NCBI GenBank assembly: GCA_052161625.1 | Contig: CP197412.1 | Origin: JBKCUI01 sp052161625 | GTDB taxonomy: Bacteria; Planctomycetota; Planctomycetia; Pirellulales; Pirellulaceae | Direction: 5' to 3' (one strand) | DNA length: 64,000 nt | Shown: one piece after another, positions 43,706 to 54,080 of the stretch | Position numbering within the stretch: the stretch's first letter is position 1 | How the letters are laid out: every line of letters starts with the position of its first letter | Made by a program: the position numbers and the translations under genes | The notes under the pieces: model-generated | Seen by the model: the letters and a program-made list of their open reading frames with translations, nothing else | Databases searched by the model: none | What the model was told of the DNA's origin: nothing

Positions 43706-46700
43706 ATGCCCCCAATAGCTAACCGCTCCGGCTTGTATTTCTATCTGCTGACGATTGGGATCTGTCTAACCGGTTTCGTACCCAATGGTTTGGCACAGCC
43801 ACCCTCCCCCCCATTGATCGGAAAGTCTCGGCTGTTGTACTGGGCCGACGACGCCAATCAACTCTATCAGCTGCCAGCCAAAGTAGAGACCGGACCGCAC
43901 GAGCAATGGACCCTAAGCGACGGAACGGAATTGAGGGGTTCTATTGCTTTGTATGCCGAACTGGACGGGGATGTGATTACCTTCGTTGATGGGAAACGCG
44001 TGATCGATCGCGTTCCGATCGATCGGTTTGCAGAGCAATCGCGAGCGCGCGCGGAGGGACAAATCCAGAAGAGGCGCGAACTCGTGCAACGATTGCGTGA
44101 TTTGGTTCCCGTAGCTCTCGATCTGGGGCCGCAGCTGCATCCAGCCTTACTCGGATTCTTAAACTCCGAGGATGGACACATAAGGTTCTGGTACATGAAG
44201 GGGATCTTTGAAGCCCCAGAATCCGAATTTCAACCAAACCAGCTCCGCGCGCTTCAAGAAAGCTGGAAACGCCGCGATAGCATGCCAGCATGGAAATGCG
44301 TCGGAGAGCCCTATCCCTTCGCGTCTCGGCTGCTCGGCATCACACCTCTTGGGTACGCGATGCAAGGCTTGATTCAGAACAATGTCGCGGTCGAGGAGGT
44401 TGAATTCATCGTCCCGCACGGTCTTCTGGTCTCCGCTTCCCGAAACAGCGCGGAATCCATCGCTAAAAACTCCCCTCGCAATGATCGATGGCTTGATTCC
44501 CCGTTTCCTAAGTGGGTATACGGAGTTAGTCAGCCGGGGCGATTACTGATGTCCATGCCGATTCTGAAAGGAAATCGAGTGGATTGGGAACTCACTAAAT
44601 GGCTCGAGCCCAAGCTACACACGCAGATTGGCCCGACTCAAAGACAACCCGTTCTGGCGTCGATGACCCCTCAAGCGTTGACACTTACGGCGATGATGGT
44701 CAAGGAGACGGTTGAGAAGAAGTGGTCGATCCGGCAAGCTCTGGAGCATTGGACGGACGATCGAATCACTAGCGAGGAAGCCCGCTGGATCGGAAATATG
44801 CCAGCCAAACAGATGCAGCTCTGCAATCAATGGCGGATGCGCGGGCTTACTCTTGCTCGCAATCAGTTCGAAGGGGTTCTTCTGCATACGCAGCAAAACC
44901 TTTGGCATTTTCGCAACAACGAAAGCATGGAGGTTTTCAGCGTTCCTAAAGATGTCATCGACCCCGAGTTCCATGAGCTAGGGGAGCTCGTTACCAAACG
45001 AATTCGTAAATTCTTGGAGACCCATCCGGATCCCAATTATCCCAAACCCAATCCTTACCGCCGATTGATCAGGAATATCTTCGCAGGAGGGGCGACACCT
45101 TATACCAAGCCCATCGATGTACCATCCGCATCCAAAACGCCCCTTGAATCGATCGAGGTCGAAGCCAGTGACGGCCGAGGAAACATCGAAAAGGTCGCGG
45201 TACACCGATACCATACCCATCCCGAAGATTGGGCCTTTCTGGTTGGGGGAGCCTCAGCGACATCGCAGAGAGCGGGCACTGTGACCAGTGAAATCCAAAT
45301 GGTTCTTTTTGAGAAACCTCGTGACAAGCGGAGTTTTAGCTATTCGTTTCCCGTGCAAGGCATTCGTCGTTTCGCATACGGCTACCTCATCCAGAAGGAT
45401 GATAAGTGGATATTGGTCGACGAAGCCATGGTCGCCAAGCCGCAAGGTGATTCGTTGGAAATTGCAATCGGTCGCACCGAAGCGAGATTGCAGGAGGAAG
45501 AAAAGTATCGAAAGACACCATCCACCCTTGGATATGACTATGTGCTTTATGGCGTTTTCAACGGGGTTGTTGTCATTGGAAAAAATGCGGTACTCGAGAG
45601 TACCGGCAGGCTTCGATACACGGACATCAACAACCGGAGCACATCGCTACCTCAACACCTAAACATAACGGAGCGAGGAGAGCTATTGCTTCAGTTGGAG
45701 CTTCTCAAACGTCTGAAATCGAAATCCGGCGAGGCCGTCACCGAAGCGAAGCCCATCACGCCTCAGGATCGACTGTCGATGTATCGGGACATCGACACGA
45801 GAATCGCCGATCATTGGCCGATCCAAGTAACGTTCCGATCAGGCCATTACTTCGATGCCCATTTCGAATGCTTGGATGGTGACGACGCAATATTGAAACG
45901 TATCTCAGACGATCGATGCTTCCGCGTTTCCATTCGAAGATTGCAGGAGAACTATGTCAAGGAATTCATTCGGCTCGACGCATTGCGTCAAAAGGATGTC
46001 GGATCCTACTCGAAAAACAAGATAGATCCAGCATCGATCACCGATCGCATGGTTCGACTGTACAGCTCGGATTTCCCCACCATTATCGTTAACCCCGAGA
46101 TTCATTCGGATAGCATTCGAAACCGCGTCAGCGAGGAAGATATTTACTACATCCCTACACCCAGCGTGGTGGCTGAAGATGTATCCGATCTCCGAAACCA
46201 AATCGCCAAGAAGAGCGTGCCCCCCAATGCTGCTGCGGATTTGGAAGCTGTATTGACTTCAGACGTGCAACCATCCGAAACGCGGCTACCTCTTCGGTCG
46301 ATCCCTGCAGAGTGGAAGCAAAAGGTGGATTCCATTGTCCGACGCAGCGACAAGAATTGGCGGATATCCAAACTCGATTGGTCGGCACAACCTGAGGTAA
46401 CGATCTTTTCTCATGATGGATCCCATCTCCTCAAGAAGGAGAACCGGTCGTCGTCAACCGATAGCTGGTTCTTGACCCGTTTGGAAGGGGAAGGAAAGCC
46501 AGTCACTTTGCCAATTTCCTTGGAATGCTCGAGTACAGGACGCGTTTTTTGGAATCGAGACTGTTCCCATCTCCTCGTCGTAGATGGTGGCAAACTCGTG
46601 CGCTTTCGCGTACTTATTTCCCCCGACCAAGATCGCTGGGAGGTATCCGATTCGACTCTCCTATCGGATCAGATCGGCCCAATGGTGGTCTCTGGACAGT

Positions 46701-48325
46701 CTTCGGACGGTAATCGAATGTTCCTTTTCTGTGAAAGCGGGGAACTCTATGTGGTAGATCTGGATACCAATCGGATGGAATCGCTAAAGATTCAGAATCC
46801 TCCTATACCGATGGGGGAGCGACATCGTTTCGGCTGCTGGCCCAGCAAAAACGGTGATGCCGTGGCTATTAAAATTTTGAACGACGTCAATGTCTATCAG
46901 TGCGATGCGAAGACGCTTCAGCTCACCCTTAGTTCCTCGACTCAGATTGCTGCCAGCGAGACGCCCGGAATCTTGATGGACGATATGGTGATTTACGCCG
47001 AGCCCGACGCGAGAGCACTGCGCGCCATCCCTGCGAGACGGCCGCCGGATGTCGACGTTTTTGCGGTCAACATACCCCTTCCATTTTTCCCGAGGCATAT
47101 TGCGATTACCCGAAACGAGGGGGGACCGCTCGGTGACTTTATCGTCTTCGGCACACCTACCAACCAAGCTGTGAGCGAATCCAATCCCATGATGTCGACG
47201 CCCATGACGTTTGTGTCGACACACCCATTCCTACCGCAACGTGTTTGCACATCCGGTGAAATCAAATCCGTTTCAGGAAATGGTCGACGCATCCTGCATA
47301 CGGAAGGTAACCAATTCTCCGTGAGGACGGTGCCTGAAACTCGGCACCTTGATTACGGCGAATTCGATGACCTCGCGCTGGAATTAGTGGAAGATCAAAA
47401 GTTCGCGGAACTGGATTCGATTTGGAGCTATCTGCAGACGGATGCAATACGCAAACAAGGCTCTTATCCAACCCAATTGGCGGATCGCTTTTTGAAGTCT
47501 GTTTATTTCAGCTCTCTTCGATACAAGCAGGAGATTCCAGGCGATTCGAGCAAAAGGTTCAACCAGTATGTAGGGCGTTGGATGAAGATCATGCCAGAAT
47601 CGAGCCTTCCTCGAATGTTGGAATGCCAGCGGCTTCGGGATCTGGCTTGGATGGCAAGAGGGACTGGCACAATCGATACGGTCACCGAGGATGGTGCCGC
47701 GATCTACCAGCAGTCGATGCGGACTTTGGTGCAAAAGCTACGAGAACTCTTGCCCCTCGAGACAGGCTCGGTTTCGTATTTCTTGGCGTTCGATGCCTGC
47801 ATGGCATTGGGGCTTCCTCCCACATCCTCCGATTCCCTGCAGCAAGCGTTCACTAGGTCGGATTCCTACGAAAGCCCCGATCCACACCGCATCGCAATCC
47901 TCTCTCTGCTTCCTCGCTGGTTTGGCGAGCAAGGAGATTCCGAGAAATACATCGAACAGGTTTCTGATAATCTCGGAGGGAAGGAAGGAGATCGGATGTA
48001 TGCAGAATTGATCTTGGACGCAATGAATTATCAGTCGAGCGAGCTGCCCATGGCAAGGGTTTTGAACTGCAATCTCGACCGCATGCTACAAGGAATGAAG
48101 GAGATGGATGACGAGACGCTCTCCCTCCATTTGCTCCGCGGTCTCAACGGTCTGTTTTGGAGCGAACGAAAGTCGGAAGCCAAAGAGCTATGGTTGCACG
48201 CAACGCGTCGTGGGGTGCTTCCTCACGTATCGACGTTGTCGGTGATCGAAAAACTACCCCTCATGTTGGAAGCGATGGGATTGAACGACTCGAACGATCA
48301 AGTCCCGATCCGTGAACGACGATAG
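43706..48325 (+). CDS. Very large secreted protein with SHD1-like domains
   Basis: The 1539-residue product has a signal peptide (about 1-30: LYFYLLTIGICLTGF, ending GLAQ). An SLA1-homology (SHD1-like) domain lies at about 65-115 (WTLSDGTELRGSIALYAELD, DGKRVIDRVPIDRFAEQSR). A second, weaker one is near 700-750 (HYFDAHFECLDGDDAILKRI, then FRVSIRRLQENY). Residues about 880-1200 look like beta-propeller blades (FWNRDCSHLLVVDGGKLVRF, SGELYVVDLDTNRM). The C-terminal ~330 residues are helical. SHD1-type domains occur in many planctomycete secreted proteins; their ligand is unknown. The ATG at 43706 is chosen for the signal peptide; 43637 adds 23 charged residues. Confidence 0.82.
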   Translation: MPPIANRSGLYFYLLTIGICLTGFVPNGLAQPPSPPLIGKSRLLYWADDANQLYQLPAKVETGPHEQWTLSDGTELRGSIALYAELDGDVITFVDGKRVIDRVPIDRFAEQSRARAEGQIQKRRELVQRLRDLVPVALDLGPQLHPALLGFLNSEDGHIRFWYMKGIFEAPESEFQPNQLRALQESWKRRDSMPAWKCVGEPYPFASRLLGITPLGYAMQGLIQNNVAVEEVEFIVPHGLLVSASRNSAESIAKNSPRNDRWLDSPFPKWVYGVSQPGRLLMSMPILKGNRVDWELTKWLEPKLHTQIGPTQRQPVLASMTPQALTLTAMMVKETVEKKWSIRQALEHWTDDRITSEEARWIGNMPAKQMQLCNQWRMRGLTLARNQFEGVLLHTQQNLWHFRNNESMEVFSVPKDVIDPEFHELGELVTKRIRKFLETHPDPNYPKPNPYRRLIRNIFAGGATPYTKPIDVPSASKTPLESIEVEASDGRGNIEKVAVHRYHTHPEDWAFLVGGASATSQRAGTVTSEIQMVLFEKPRDKRSFSYSFPVQGIRRFAYGYLIQKDDKWILVDEAMVAKPQGDSLEIAIGRTEARLQEEEKYRKTPSTLGYDYVLYGVFNGVVVIGKNAVLESTGRLRYTDINNRSTSLPQHLNITERGELLLQLELLKRLKSKSGEAVTEAKPITPQDRLSMYRDIDTRIADHWPIQVTFRSGHYFDAHFECLDGDDAILKRISDDRCFRVSIRRLQENYVKEFIRLDALRQKDVGSYSKNKIDPASITDRMVRLYSSDFPTIIVNPEIHSDSIRNRVSEEDIYYIPTPSVVAEDVSDLRNQIAKKSVPPNAAADLEAVLTSDVQPSETRLPLRSIPAEWKQKVDSIVRRSDKNWRISKLDWSAQPEVTIFSHDGSHLLKKENRSSSTDSWFLTRLEGEGKPVTLPISLECSSTGRVFWNRDCSHLLVVDGGKLVRFRVLISPDQDRWEVSDSTLLSDQIGPMVVSGQSSDGNRMFLFCESGELYVVDLDTNRMESLKIQNPPIPMGERHRFGCWPSKNGDAVAIKILNDVNVYQCDAKTLQLTLSSSTQIAASETPGILMDDMVIYAEPDARALRAIPARRPPDVDVFAVNIPLPFFPRHIAITRNEGGPLGDFIVFGTPTNQAVSESNPMMSTPMTFVSTHPFLPQRVCTSGEIKSVSGNGRRILHTEGNQFSVRTVPETRHLDYGEFDDLALELVEDQKFAELDSIWSYLQTDAIRKQGSYPTQLADRFLKSVYFSSLRYKQEIPGDSSKRFNQYVGRWMKIMPESSLPRMLECQRLRDLAWMARGTGTIDTVTEDGAAIYQQSMRTLVQKLRELLPLETGSVSYFLAFDACMALGLPPTSSDSLQQAFTRSDSYESPDPHRIAILSLLPRWFGEQGDSEKYIEQVSDNLGGKEGDRMYAELILDAMNYQSSELPMARVLNCNLDRMLQGMKEMDDETLSLHLLRGLNGLFWSERKSEAKELWLHATRRGVLPHVSTLSVIEKLPLMLEAMGLNDSNDQVPIRERR

Positions 48326-48356
48326 ACCTACAATTCTTCGTCTGGAGTTCGAAGGG

Positions 48357-49442
48357 TCAAAACCATCGGCGCATGCGGAAGTAAACGAGAAGTCCCGATG
48401 CGATCGCAGCCATAAGCCCTAGCGCGAACGGGTAACCGAAGTACCAGTTGAGCTCTGGCATATTCCAGGGGGAATGGTCTTTGAAGTTCATTCCGTAAAC
48501 GCCCGCAACGAAGGAAAGGGGAATGAAGATGGTCGAGATAATCGTCAGCACCTTCATCACCTCATTCATGCTATTGCTCACTGTCGAAAGATAATAATCC
48601 CTAAGATCGGAAGTGAGTTCTCGGTAGGTGTCGACCGAATCGATGAGTTGGATGACGTGATCGTAGCAATCTCGCAAATGGACTCGGGCTTCATGGGAAA
48701 TGAAGGAGGTCGAGTCGCGAACCAACTCATTGAGCATTTCTCGATGGGGGCGTATTGATCTTCGCAGCGCAAGGAGTTGACCACGCAACTCGTGGACTTG
48801 CATCAAGTGGGCGCTGTTTCGCTCCAGGGTAATCGCCTCTTCCACCCCATCGGCTTGTTCGGCGATCTTTTCCATCACGGGAAAATAGCTGTCGATGACG
48901 GCATCGAGCAATGCGTACAGGAGATAGTCGGCCCCCGCTTCGGATACTTTGCCCCGATGGAATTTAAGACGCTGCCGAATCGGCTCCCAACAATCTCCGG
49001 TTCGCTCCTGGAACGATAACAGCAGGCCTGGGCGAATAAAGAAGGAGAGCTGTTCACTTTGGAACGCATCCTCTCCATCGATCATGCGAGCGACCACGAA
49101 CAAGCTATCGGAAAACTCGTCGACCTTGGCGCGCTGGTGCACATTCACCACGTCTTCCATCGCCAATGGGTGCAATCCCAACTGGTTGGCGAGGGTTCTC
49201 AATGTCGCCTCAGATCCGAGCCCAGTCACATCCACCCAAACGGTAGGATGTTGTTTCTGAATCGAGTCCAGCCTGCTCAGATCGGTCAGCACCGACTCGT
49301 AAAAGCCACCGTTCCCGAACCCGATCACGCGAACATGGGTCGAGTCCGCTGCTGGATCGACAACCAACGTACCCGGGGGTGCCCCCGGCTGGGTTCGACG
49401 CTTGGCAAGCGTTTGGCTTCTTCGCCGCCGGTTCTTACCCAT
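48357..49442 (-). CDS. corA: CorA-type magnesium/cobalt transporter
   Basis: The 361-residue protein is a CorA family divalent-cation channel. A large cytoplasmic funnel with long helices (AVIDSYFPVMEKIAEQADG) precedes two C-terminal TM helices, the first ending in the selectivity motif GMNF (SFVAGVYGMNF) and the second YPFALGLMAAIASGLLVYF. VWVDVTGLG near residue 70 is typical of the family. The N-terminus has a short basic extension (RRRRSQTLAKRR). It converges on the SHD1 protein gene and is downstream of acnA, 33 bases from it. Confidence 0.93.
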   Translation of the reverse strand: MGKNRRRRSQTLAKRRTQPGAPPGTLVVDPAADSTHVRVIGFGNGGFYESVLTDLSRLDSIQKQHPTVWVDVTGLGSEATLRTLANQLGLHPLAMEDVVNVHQRAKVDEFSDSLFVVARMIDGEDAFQSEQLSFFIRPGLLLSFQERTGDCWEPIRQRLKFHRGKVSEAGADYLLYALLDAVIDSYFPVMEKIAEQADGVEEAITLERNSAHLMQVHELRGQLLALRRSIRPHREMLNELVRDSTSFISHEARVHLRDCYDHVIQLIDSVDTYRELTSDLRDYYLSTVSNSMNEVMKVLTIISTIFIPLSFVAGVYGMNFKDHSPWNMPELNWYFGYPFALGLMAAIASGLLVYFRMRRWF

Positions 49443-49475
49443 GCCGTTTCCTTGCGTTGCCGATTCTTTGCTCGA

Positions 49476-52196
49476 TTAGGACTGTGCCAATTTTCGAAGG
49501 ACCGTTGGGAGGATACCACCGTTTCGATAGTAATCAATTTCCACCGGGGTATCGATTCGGACGAGCGCGTCGAAGGACTTCTTGCTCCCGTCCGCGCTCG
49601 TTGCGATGACTTGCACGCGACTTCTGGGTTGTAGTCCATCATGGAGCGAGGGAATGTCAAAGGTTTCCTCGCCGGTCAAGCCCAGAGATTGGGCGGATTG
49701 ACCTTCGACAAACTGCAGTGGCAAGACCCCCATACCGACCAAATTGCTTCGGTGGATACGTTCGTAGCTGGTCGCAATGACTGCCTTGATACCGAGTAGC
49801 AACGTTCCCTTTGCCGCCCAATCTCGGGACGATCCGGTTCCGTATTCGGCCCCAGCCAAAATCACCAATGGCGTCTTGGTGGCCTGATACTTCATCGACG
49901 CGTCATAGATGCTCATCTGCTCTCCAGTCGGCAGGTAGCGGGTGACGCCACCTTCAATACCTGGAGTCAATCCATTGCGGATTCGGATATTAGCGAACGT
50001 CCCGCGAACCATCACGCGATCGTTACCACGGCGTGCACCGTAGCTGTTGAAGTCTCGTGGGGAAACGCCGTTTTCGACCAGGAATCGACCTGCAGGTCCG
50101 TCCTTCGCAATTGAACCAGCGGGCGATATGTGATCCGTGGTGACCGAGTCGCCGAGGACTGCTAGAACGCGTGCTCCCAAAATCGGTTGGATGGAGCCTT
50201 CACTTTGCGTAATCCCCTCCAAAAACGGAGGCCGCTGGATGTAGGTGCTCTTGGCGTTCCAATCGAACCGCTCACCAGGGGTGATGGGAATCGCATTCCA
50301 GGTCTCGTTGGCGGTGAATGCGCTAGAATACTGGTGGATAAACATCTCTGGTTGTACGGACTGATTGACCGCGGCATCCACCTCTTCGTGGGTTGGCCAA
50401 ATCTCGCGGAAGTAGACCGGGTTACCATCGGTGTCGGTGCCGATCGGATCCTTGTCCAAATCGATGTCGACGGTTCCGGCAATCGCATACGCGACAACCA
50501 ATGCGGGGCTTGCCAAGTAATTCGCGCGCGTGTGGGGATTCACACGCCCCTCGAAATTCCGGTTTCCACTGAGGACGGCAGCAGCGACTAAGTTACCGGA
50601 AATGATTGCGTTGGCGACAGGCTCGGGGAGTGGGCCGCTGTTGCCAATGCAAGTGGTACAGCCGTAACCGACGACGTAGAATCCAAGCTGCTCTAGAGGC
50701 TTGAGCACTCCAGCGTTGTTCAAGTAGTCTGTCACGACACGCGATCCGGGGGCCAAACTGGTCTTTACAAAGCCTTTCACGCGAAGACCTCGCGCGACGG
50801 CTTTCTTCGCGAGCAGTCCAGCACCGAGCATGACAGAAGGGTTGCTGGTATTGGTGCAGGAGGTGATCGCAGCGATGACGACCGATCCGTGTTTGAGATC
50901 TGCGTCATGGGTCGCTCCCTCGATCGTGCTGCTAGCGGAGAGTTGCTCAGGAGCCAGACCAAACCCCCGTTCGGCAATCGGCGCGGTGAGCCCTTTATTG
51001 AACGAACTTTGTACCGCCTTGAGGGGGACGCGATCTTGCGGTCGCTTGGGACCTGCTACAGAAGGCTCGACGGTGGATAGATCGAGGGTCAACACTTTGG
51101 TGTATTGAAGGTCGGCCATTCCATCGATACGGAACAGCCCTTGTTCTTTGCAATAGCGCTCCACCAATTCAATTTCATCCTTGGTCCGTCCCGTTCGATG
51201 CAGGTAGGTCAAGGTCTCGTTATCGACGGGGAAGAATCCCATGGTCGCGCCGTACTCGGGAGCCATATTGGCGATGGTCGCGCGATCGGCCAAGGTCATC
51301 TTCGAGACACCATCGCCAAAGAACTCGACGAACTTGTTCACAACCCCTTCTTTCCGAAGGATCTCAGTGACTCGCAGCACCAAGTCCGTTGCGGTGGATC
51401 CGGGTGACAGTTTCCCAACAAGCTTCATACCTACCACTTCGGGCATCAGCATATACAACGGCTGCCCGAGCATCGTGGCCTCAGCTTCGATTCCGCCAAC
51501 CCCCCAACCGAGCACCCCCAAGCCATTGATCATAGTGGTGTGTGAGTCGGTTCCGACCAGACTATCGGGGAACGCGACAGGGCCGACATGATCCTTGCCC
51601 TGGAAGACAGCTTTGGCAAGGTATTCCAAATTAACTTGGTGAACAATTCCCGTGTTGGGTGGAACGACACGGAAGTTGTCGAATGCTTGTTGTCCCCAGC
51701 GAAGAAACTCATAGCGCTCCTTGTTGCGCTCGAATTCGACTTCGACGTTTTTGGACAAGGAATCCGCAGTCCCGAAGAAATCCACTTGCACCGAGTGATC
51801 GATGACCAGGTCGACAGGAATCAATGGGTTGATTTTTTTGGGGTCCCCTCCCAGGGCGCTCATCCCATCGCGCATCGCGGCCAAATCCACGACAGCAGGG
51901 ACGCCCGTGAAATCCTGGAGGACGACGCGTGCGGGCTTAAAGGGAATCTCCAATTCGGCTGGCTTGGCAGCATTCCATTTAGCCAGGTTGGTTACGTCCT
52001 CCTCGGAGACTTGATAACCATCGCAGTTGCGCAGAACGGTTTCCAGCAAAATCCGGATGGAAAATGGAAGTTGCGAGATATTCGCGATCCCGGCTTTCTC
52101 AAGCTGACTGAGTCGATAGATACCCATTTCGCCCTGCGGGGCTCGGAAGGTGCTACGGGCTCCAAATGGGTCGGTCAATCGCTTTGCAGAGGACAT
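49476..52196 (-). CDS. acnA: Aconitate hydratase A
   Basis: This 906-residue enzyme isomerises citrate to isocitrate in the TCA cycle with a [4Fe-4S] cluster. Cluster cysteines are visible in AITSCTNTSNPSVML and VGYGCTTCIGNSGPL. GTDSHTTMINGLGVLGWGVG, RVLAVLGDSVTTDHISPAG, RPGNDRVM-like RRGNDRVMVRGTF and EYGTGSSRDWAAKG are the other signatures. Length and domain order match the AcnA/IRP type. corA lies 33 bases downstream on the same strand and may be cotranscribed. Upstream there is a terminator that separates it from the YTV gene. Confidence 0.97.
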   Translation of the reverse strand: MSSAKRLTDPFGARSTFRAPQGEMGIYRLSQLEKAGIANISQLPFSIRILLETVLRNCDGYQVSEEDVTNLAKWNAAKPAELEIPFKPARVVLQDFTGVPAVVDLAAMRDGMSALGGDPKKINPLIPVDLVIDHSVQVDFFGTADSLSKNVEVEFERNKERYEFLRWGQQAFDNFRVVPPNTGIVHQVNLEYLAKAVFQGKDHVGPVAFPDSLVGTDSHTTMINGLGVLGWGVGGIEAEATMLGQPLYMLMPEVVGMKLVGKLSPGSTATDLVLRVTEILRKEGVVNKFVEFFGDGVSKMTLADRATIANMAPEYGATMGFFPVDNETLTYLHRTGRTKDEIELVERYCKEQGLFRIDGMADLQYTKVLTLDLSTVEPSVAGPKRPQDRVPLKAVQSSFNKGLTAPIAERGFGLAPEQLSASSTIEGATHDADLKHGSVVIAAITSCTNTSNPSVMLGAGLLAKKAVARGLRVKGFVKTSLAPGSRVVTDYLNNAGVLKPLEQLGFYVVGYGCTTCIGNSGPLPEPVANAIISGNLVAAAVLSGNRNFEGRVNPHTRANYLASPALVVAYAIAGTVDIDLDKDPIGTDTDGNPVYFREIWPTHEEVDAAVNQSVQPEMFIHQYSSAFTANETWNAIPITPGERFDWNAKSTYIQRPPFLEGITQSEGSIQPILGARVLAVLGDSVTTDHISPAGSIAKDGPAGRFLVENGVSPRDFNSYGARRGNDRVMVRGTFANIRIRNGLTPGIEGGVTRYLPTGEQMSIYDASMKYQATKTPLVILAGAEYGTGSSRDWAAKGTLLLGIKAVIATSYERIHRSNLVGMGVLPLQFVEGQSAQSLGLTGEETFDIPSLHDGLQPRSRVQVIATSADGSKKSFDALVRIDTPVEIDYYRNGGILPTVLRKLAQS

Positions 52197-52276
52197 GGCA
52201 TCCTGAAGAAAACAAGGGGTGGGATCAATCGTTAGAAACAGAACTCGGGTGCATTGTAACCGACAACGTTAAAAGA

Positions 52277-52313
52277 AAAACGGCCCGTTGTTGAATCGAC
52301 AACGGGCCGTTTT
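52277..52313 (-). terminator. Intrinsic terminator of the YTV protein gene
   Basis: A perfect 15-bp stem (AAAACGGCCCGTTGT, 52277-52291, with its complement at 52299-52313) encloses a 7-base loop. On the minus strand it is followed by a T-rich tail (TTTTTCTTTT), so it terminates transcription coming from the YTV gene 42 bases upstream and insulates acnA. Confidence 0.9.
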
Positions 52314-52354
52314 GAAATTTTGCTCTTCACCAGGGCGGTGCCCAGGTTAGAGAA

Positions 52355-53854
52355 CTAGTTGCATCCGCAAGCTGGCTTTGCAGCAGGAGCTGCACAGCCA
52401 CAACCGGCAGCGGGAGCTGCACAGCCAGTGGACGCGGCGACTGGAACAGAAACGGTGGTCGGAACCATTTTGCAAACGGTCACTTCCACTTCTTCTTCAA
52501 CCGTCGATGGGACACAAACGTTGACCGTTCGCTTTTGCTTTTCTTCAACGCGATCGCAAACGGTGACGTTGTAGGTTCGAGTCTTTTCTTCCGTCACTTT
52601 TTCGCAAGTGGTCACGTTGAACGTGCGGGTGCGAGTCTCTGGGACCAAGGTGTTGACGGTGTACTCGACGGTCTTCTTCTCTTCAACAAACTCGCATACG
52701 TTCTTGGTTCCCTTGCGAACTTCGGTTTCGCAAACGGTCTTGCAAACTTGGCGAGTCACGGTCTCTTGAACCTGACGTGGCTGCTTGACGGTGATGGTGC
52801 GGGTTTCGGGAACCATGACCATGTGGGTCACGGTCTTCTTACGAACTTCCGGAACCATCTTGCACTTCTTAACCTTCACTTCGCGAACTTCGTCGTGGCA
52901 GACGGTAACGTTGTAAGTGTAAGCTTCTTCGGTGTAGGTCGGTTGCATGGTGGTAACGGTAACGTCTTGCGTTACAACGTTTGGCACCCAAACCTTCTTG
53001 CATACGGTGCGGGTTGCTGGTGCAGCAGGTGCTGCGCATCCGCATGGGGAAGCGACAGGTGCACATCCGCAAGCTGGAGCGGGAGCACAAGCTGGTGCGC
53101 AAGGAACTTCTTCCATCACGGTTTGGTAGGAACCGCAGTCCTTAGTCACTTGCTTGACGGTGGTTACAGGAACCATCTTGCAGACTTTGCGGACGCCGGT
53201 CTTCGTTTCCGTATGTGGAACCTTGAACGTCTTCTTGACAATCTCTTCGGTGTAGTGCGGTACCAAAACGGTGCACTCCACTTCCTTGGTCACTGGCTTG
53301 CATACATTGACGGTGACGGTCTTTTGAACGTCTTCGCACACGGTCTTGCAAACGGTGTAAGGAACCGACTCGATCACTTGCTTAGGAACTTTCACCTCGT
53401 AGGTGTATTCCACTTGCTTGGTGACAGGGGTTCGGACGATGACTTCCTTGGTCTTGGTCTCAGGCTTGCAAACGTGGACGGTGACTTCTTCCGTCTTGGT
53501 TTCCGTTTTCGGAACCATCTTGACGACGGTGTACTTCTCTTCCTTGACTTCGGTGCGAGGAACCATCTTGACGACGGTCACTTCTTCTTCTCGCGTTTCG
53601 ATTTTGTTAACGGTCTTGGTGACCATTCGCTTTTCCTTCACCTGGGTTGGGACCATGACGGTCTTCTCAACATAGGTGACTTGGGAACCGCAAGCCGATG
53701 CGCCCGCCGAAGCTACGACGCTACCTGCACAGCCACCGCAAGCGCTGCTGCTCGCTACGACGGCAGCGGTGCTGCTGCAACCGCAATCTGCGAAAACATT
53801 ACTGGCCCCCAACATTGCGGCCAGCCCAAGTGCAAACACTGGGCGAAATTTCAT
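52355..53854 (-). CDS. YTV-repeat cysteine-rich cell-wall protein
   Basis: The 499-residue protein has a signal peptide (ALGLAAMLGASNVFADCG) and a highly repetitive Val/Thr/Lys/Glu-rich body with alternating beta-like pattern. Units such as EEKYTVVKMVPKTETKTEE, VEYTYEVKVP, YTVCKTVCEDVQ and TRTYNVTVCDRV recur about every 20-30 residues with Cys at regular places. Cys/Ala/Pro/Gly-rich blocks lie at about 25-55, 253-282 and at the C-terminus (CGCAAPAAKPACGCN). This is the YTV type described in planctomycete cell-wall proteins. It is likely an exported, disulphide-linked structural protein. AGGAGA lies 6 bases before the ATG; a strong terminator follows. High expression is inferred. Confidence 0.88.
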   Translation of the reverse strand: MKFRPVFALGLAAMLGASNVFADCGCSSTAAVVASSSACGGCAGSVVASAGASACGSQVTYVEKTVMVPTQVKEKRMVTKTVNKIETREEEVTVVKMVPRTEVKEEKYTVVKMVPKTETKTEEVTVHVCKPETKTKEVIVRTPVTKQVEYTYEVKVPKQVIESVPYTVCKTVCEDVQKTVTVNVCKPVTKEVECTVLVPHYTEEIVKKTFKVPHTETKTGVRKVCKMVPVTTVKQVTKDCGSYQTVMEEVPCAPACAPAPACGCAPVASPCGCAAPAAPATRTVCKKVWVPNVVTQDVTVTTMQPTYTEEAYTYNVTVCHDEVREVKVKKCKMVPEVRKKTVTHMVMVPETRTITVKQPRQVQETVTRQVCKTVCETEVRKGTKNVCEFVEEKKTVEYTVNTLVPETRTRTFNVTTCEKVTEEKTRTYNVTVCDRVEEKQKRTVNVCVPSTVEEEVEVTVCKMVPTTVSVPVAASTGCAAPAAGCGCAAPAAKPACGCN

Positions 53855-54080
53855 TGCAATCTCCTAGATGAAAAAGCGGCCACTCGGCCATTGAACGATT
53901 AACAAGCTCCCCTGCAGGTGAGACGCAGGAGAGAGGACTTCTACGATGCTTACTCTCGCTGAACGATCGTCGACTGGTGTTAGAGACACCTAATCCACAA
54001 GACAAATCGTTTGCCTTTTCTCGCTCGTTCAGCCACCGAGTGTAGCTCAGTCATGCAGAGAGGGAAACATCCGGCGGCAA

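Noticed and set aside
52535..53902. 455-codon open frame antisense to the YTV protein gene
   Set aside because: It is a by-product of the repetitive V/T/K-rich codons; its product is His/Leu/Gly/Asp low-complexity sequence and the opposite strand has signal peptide, ribosome-binding site and terminator.
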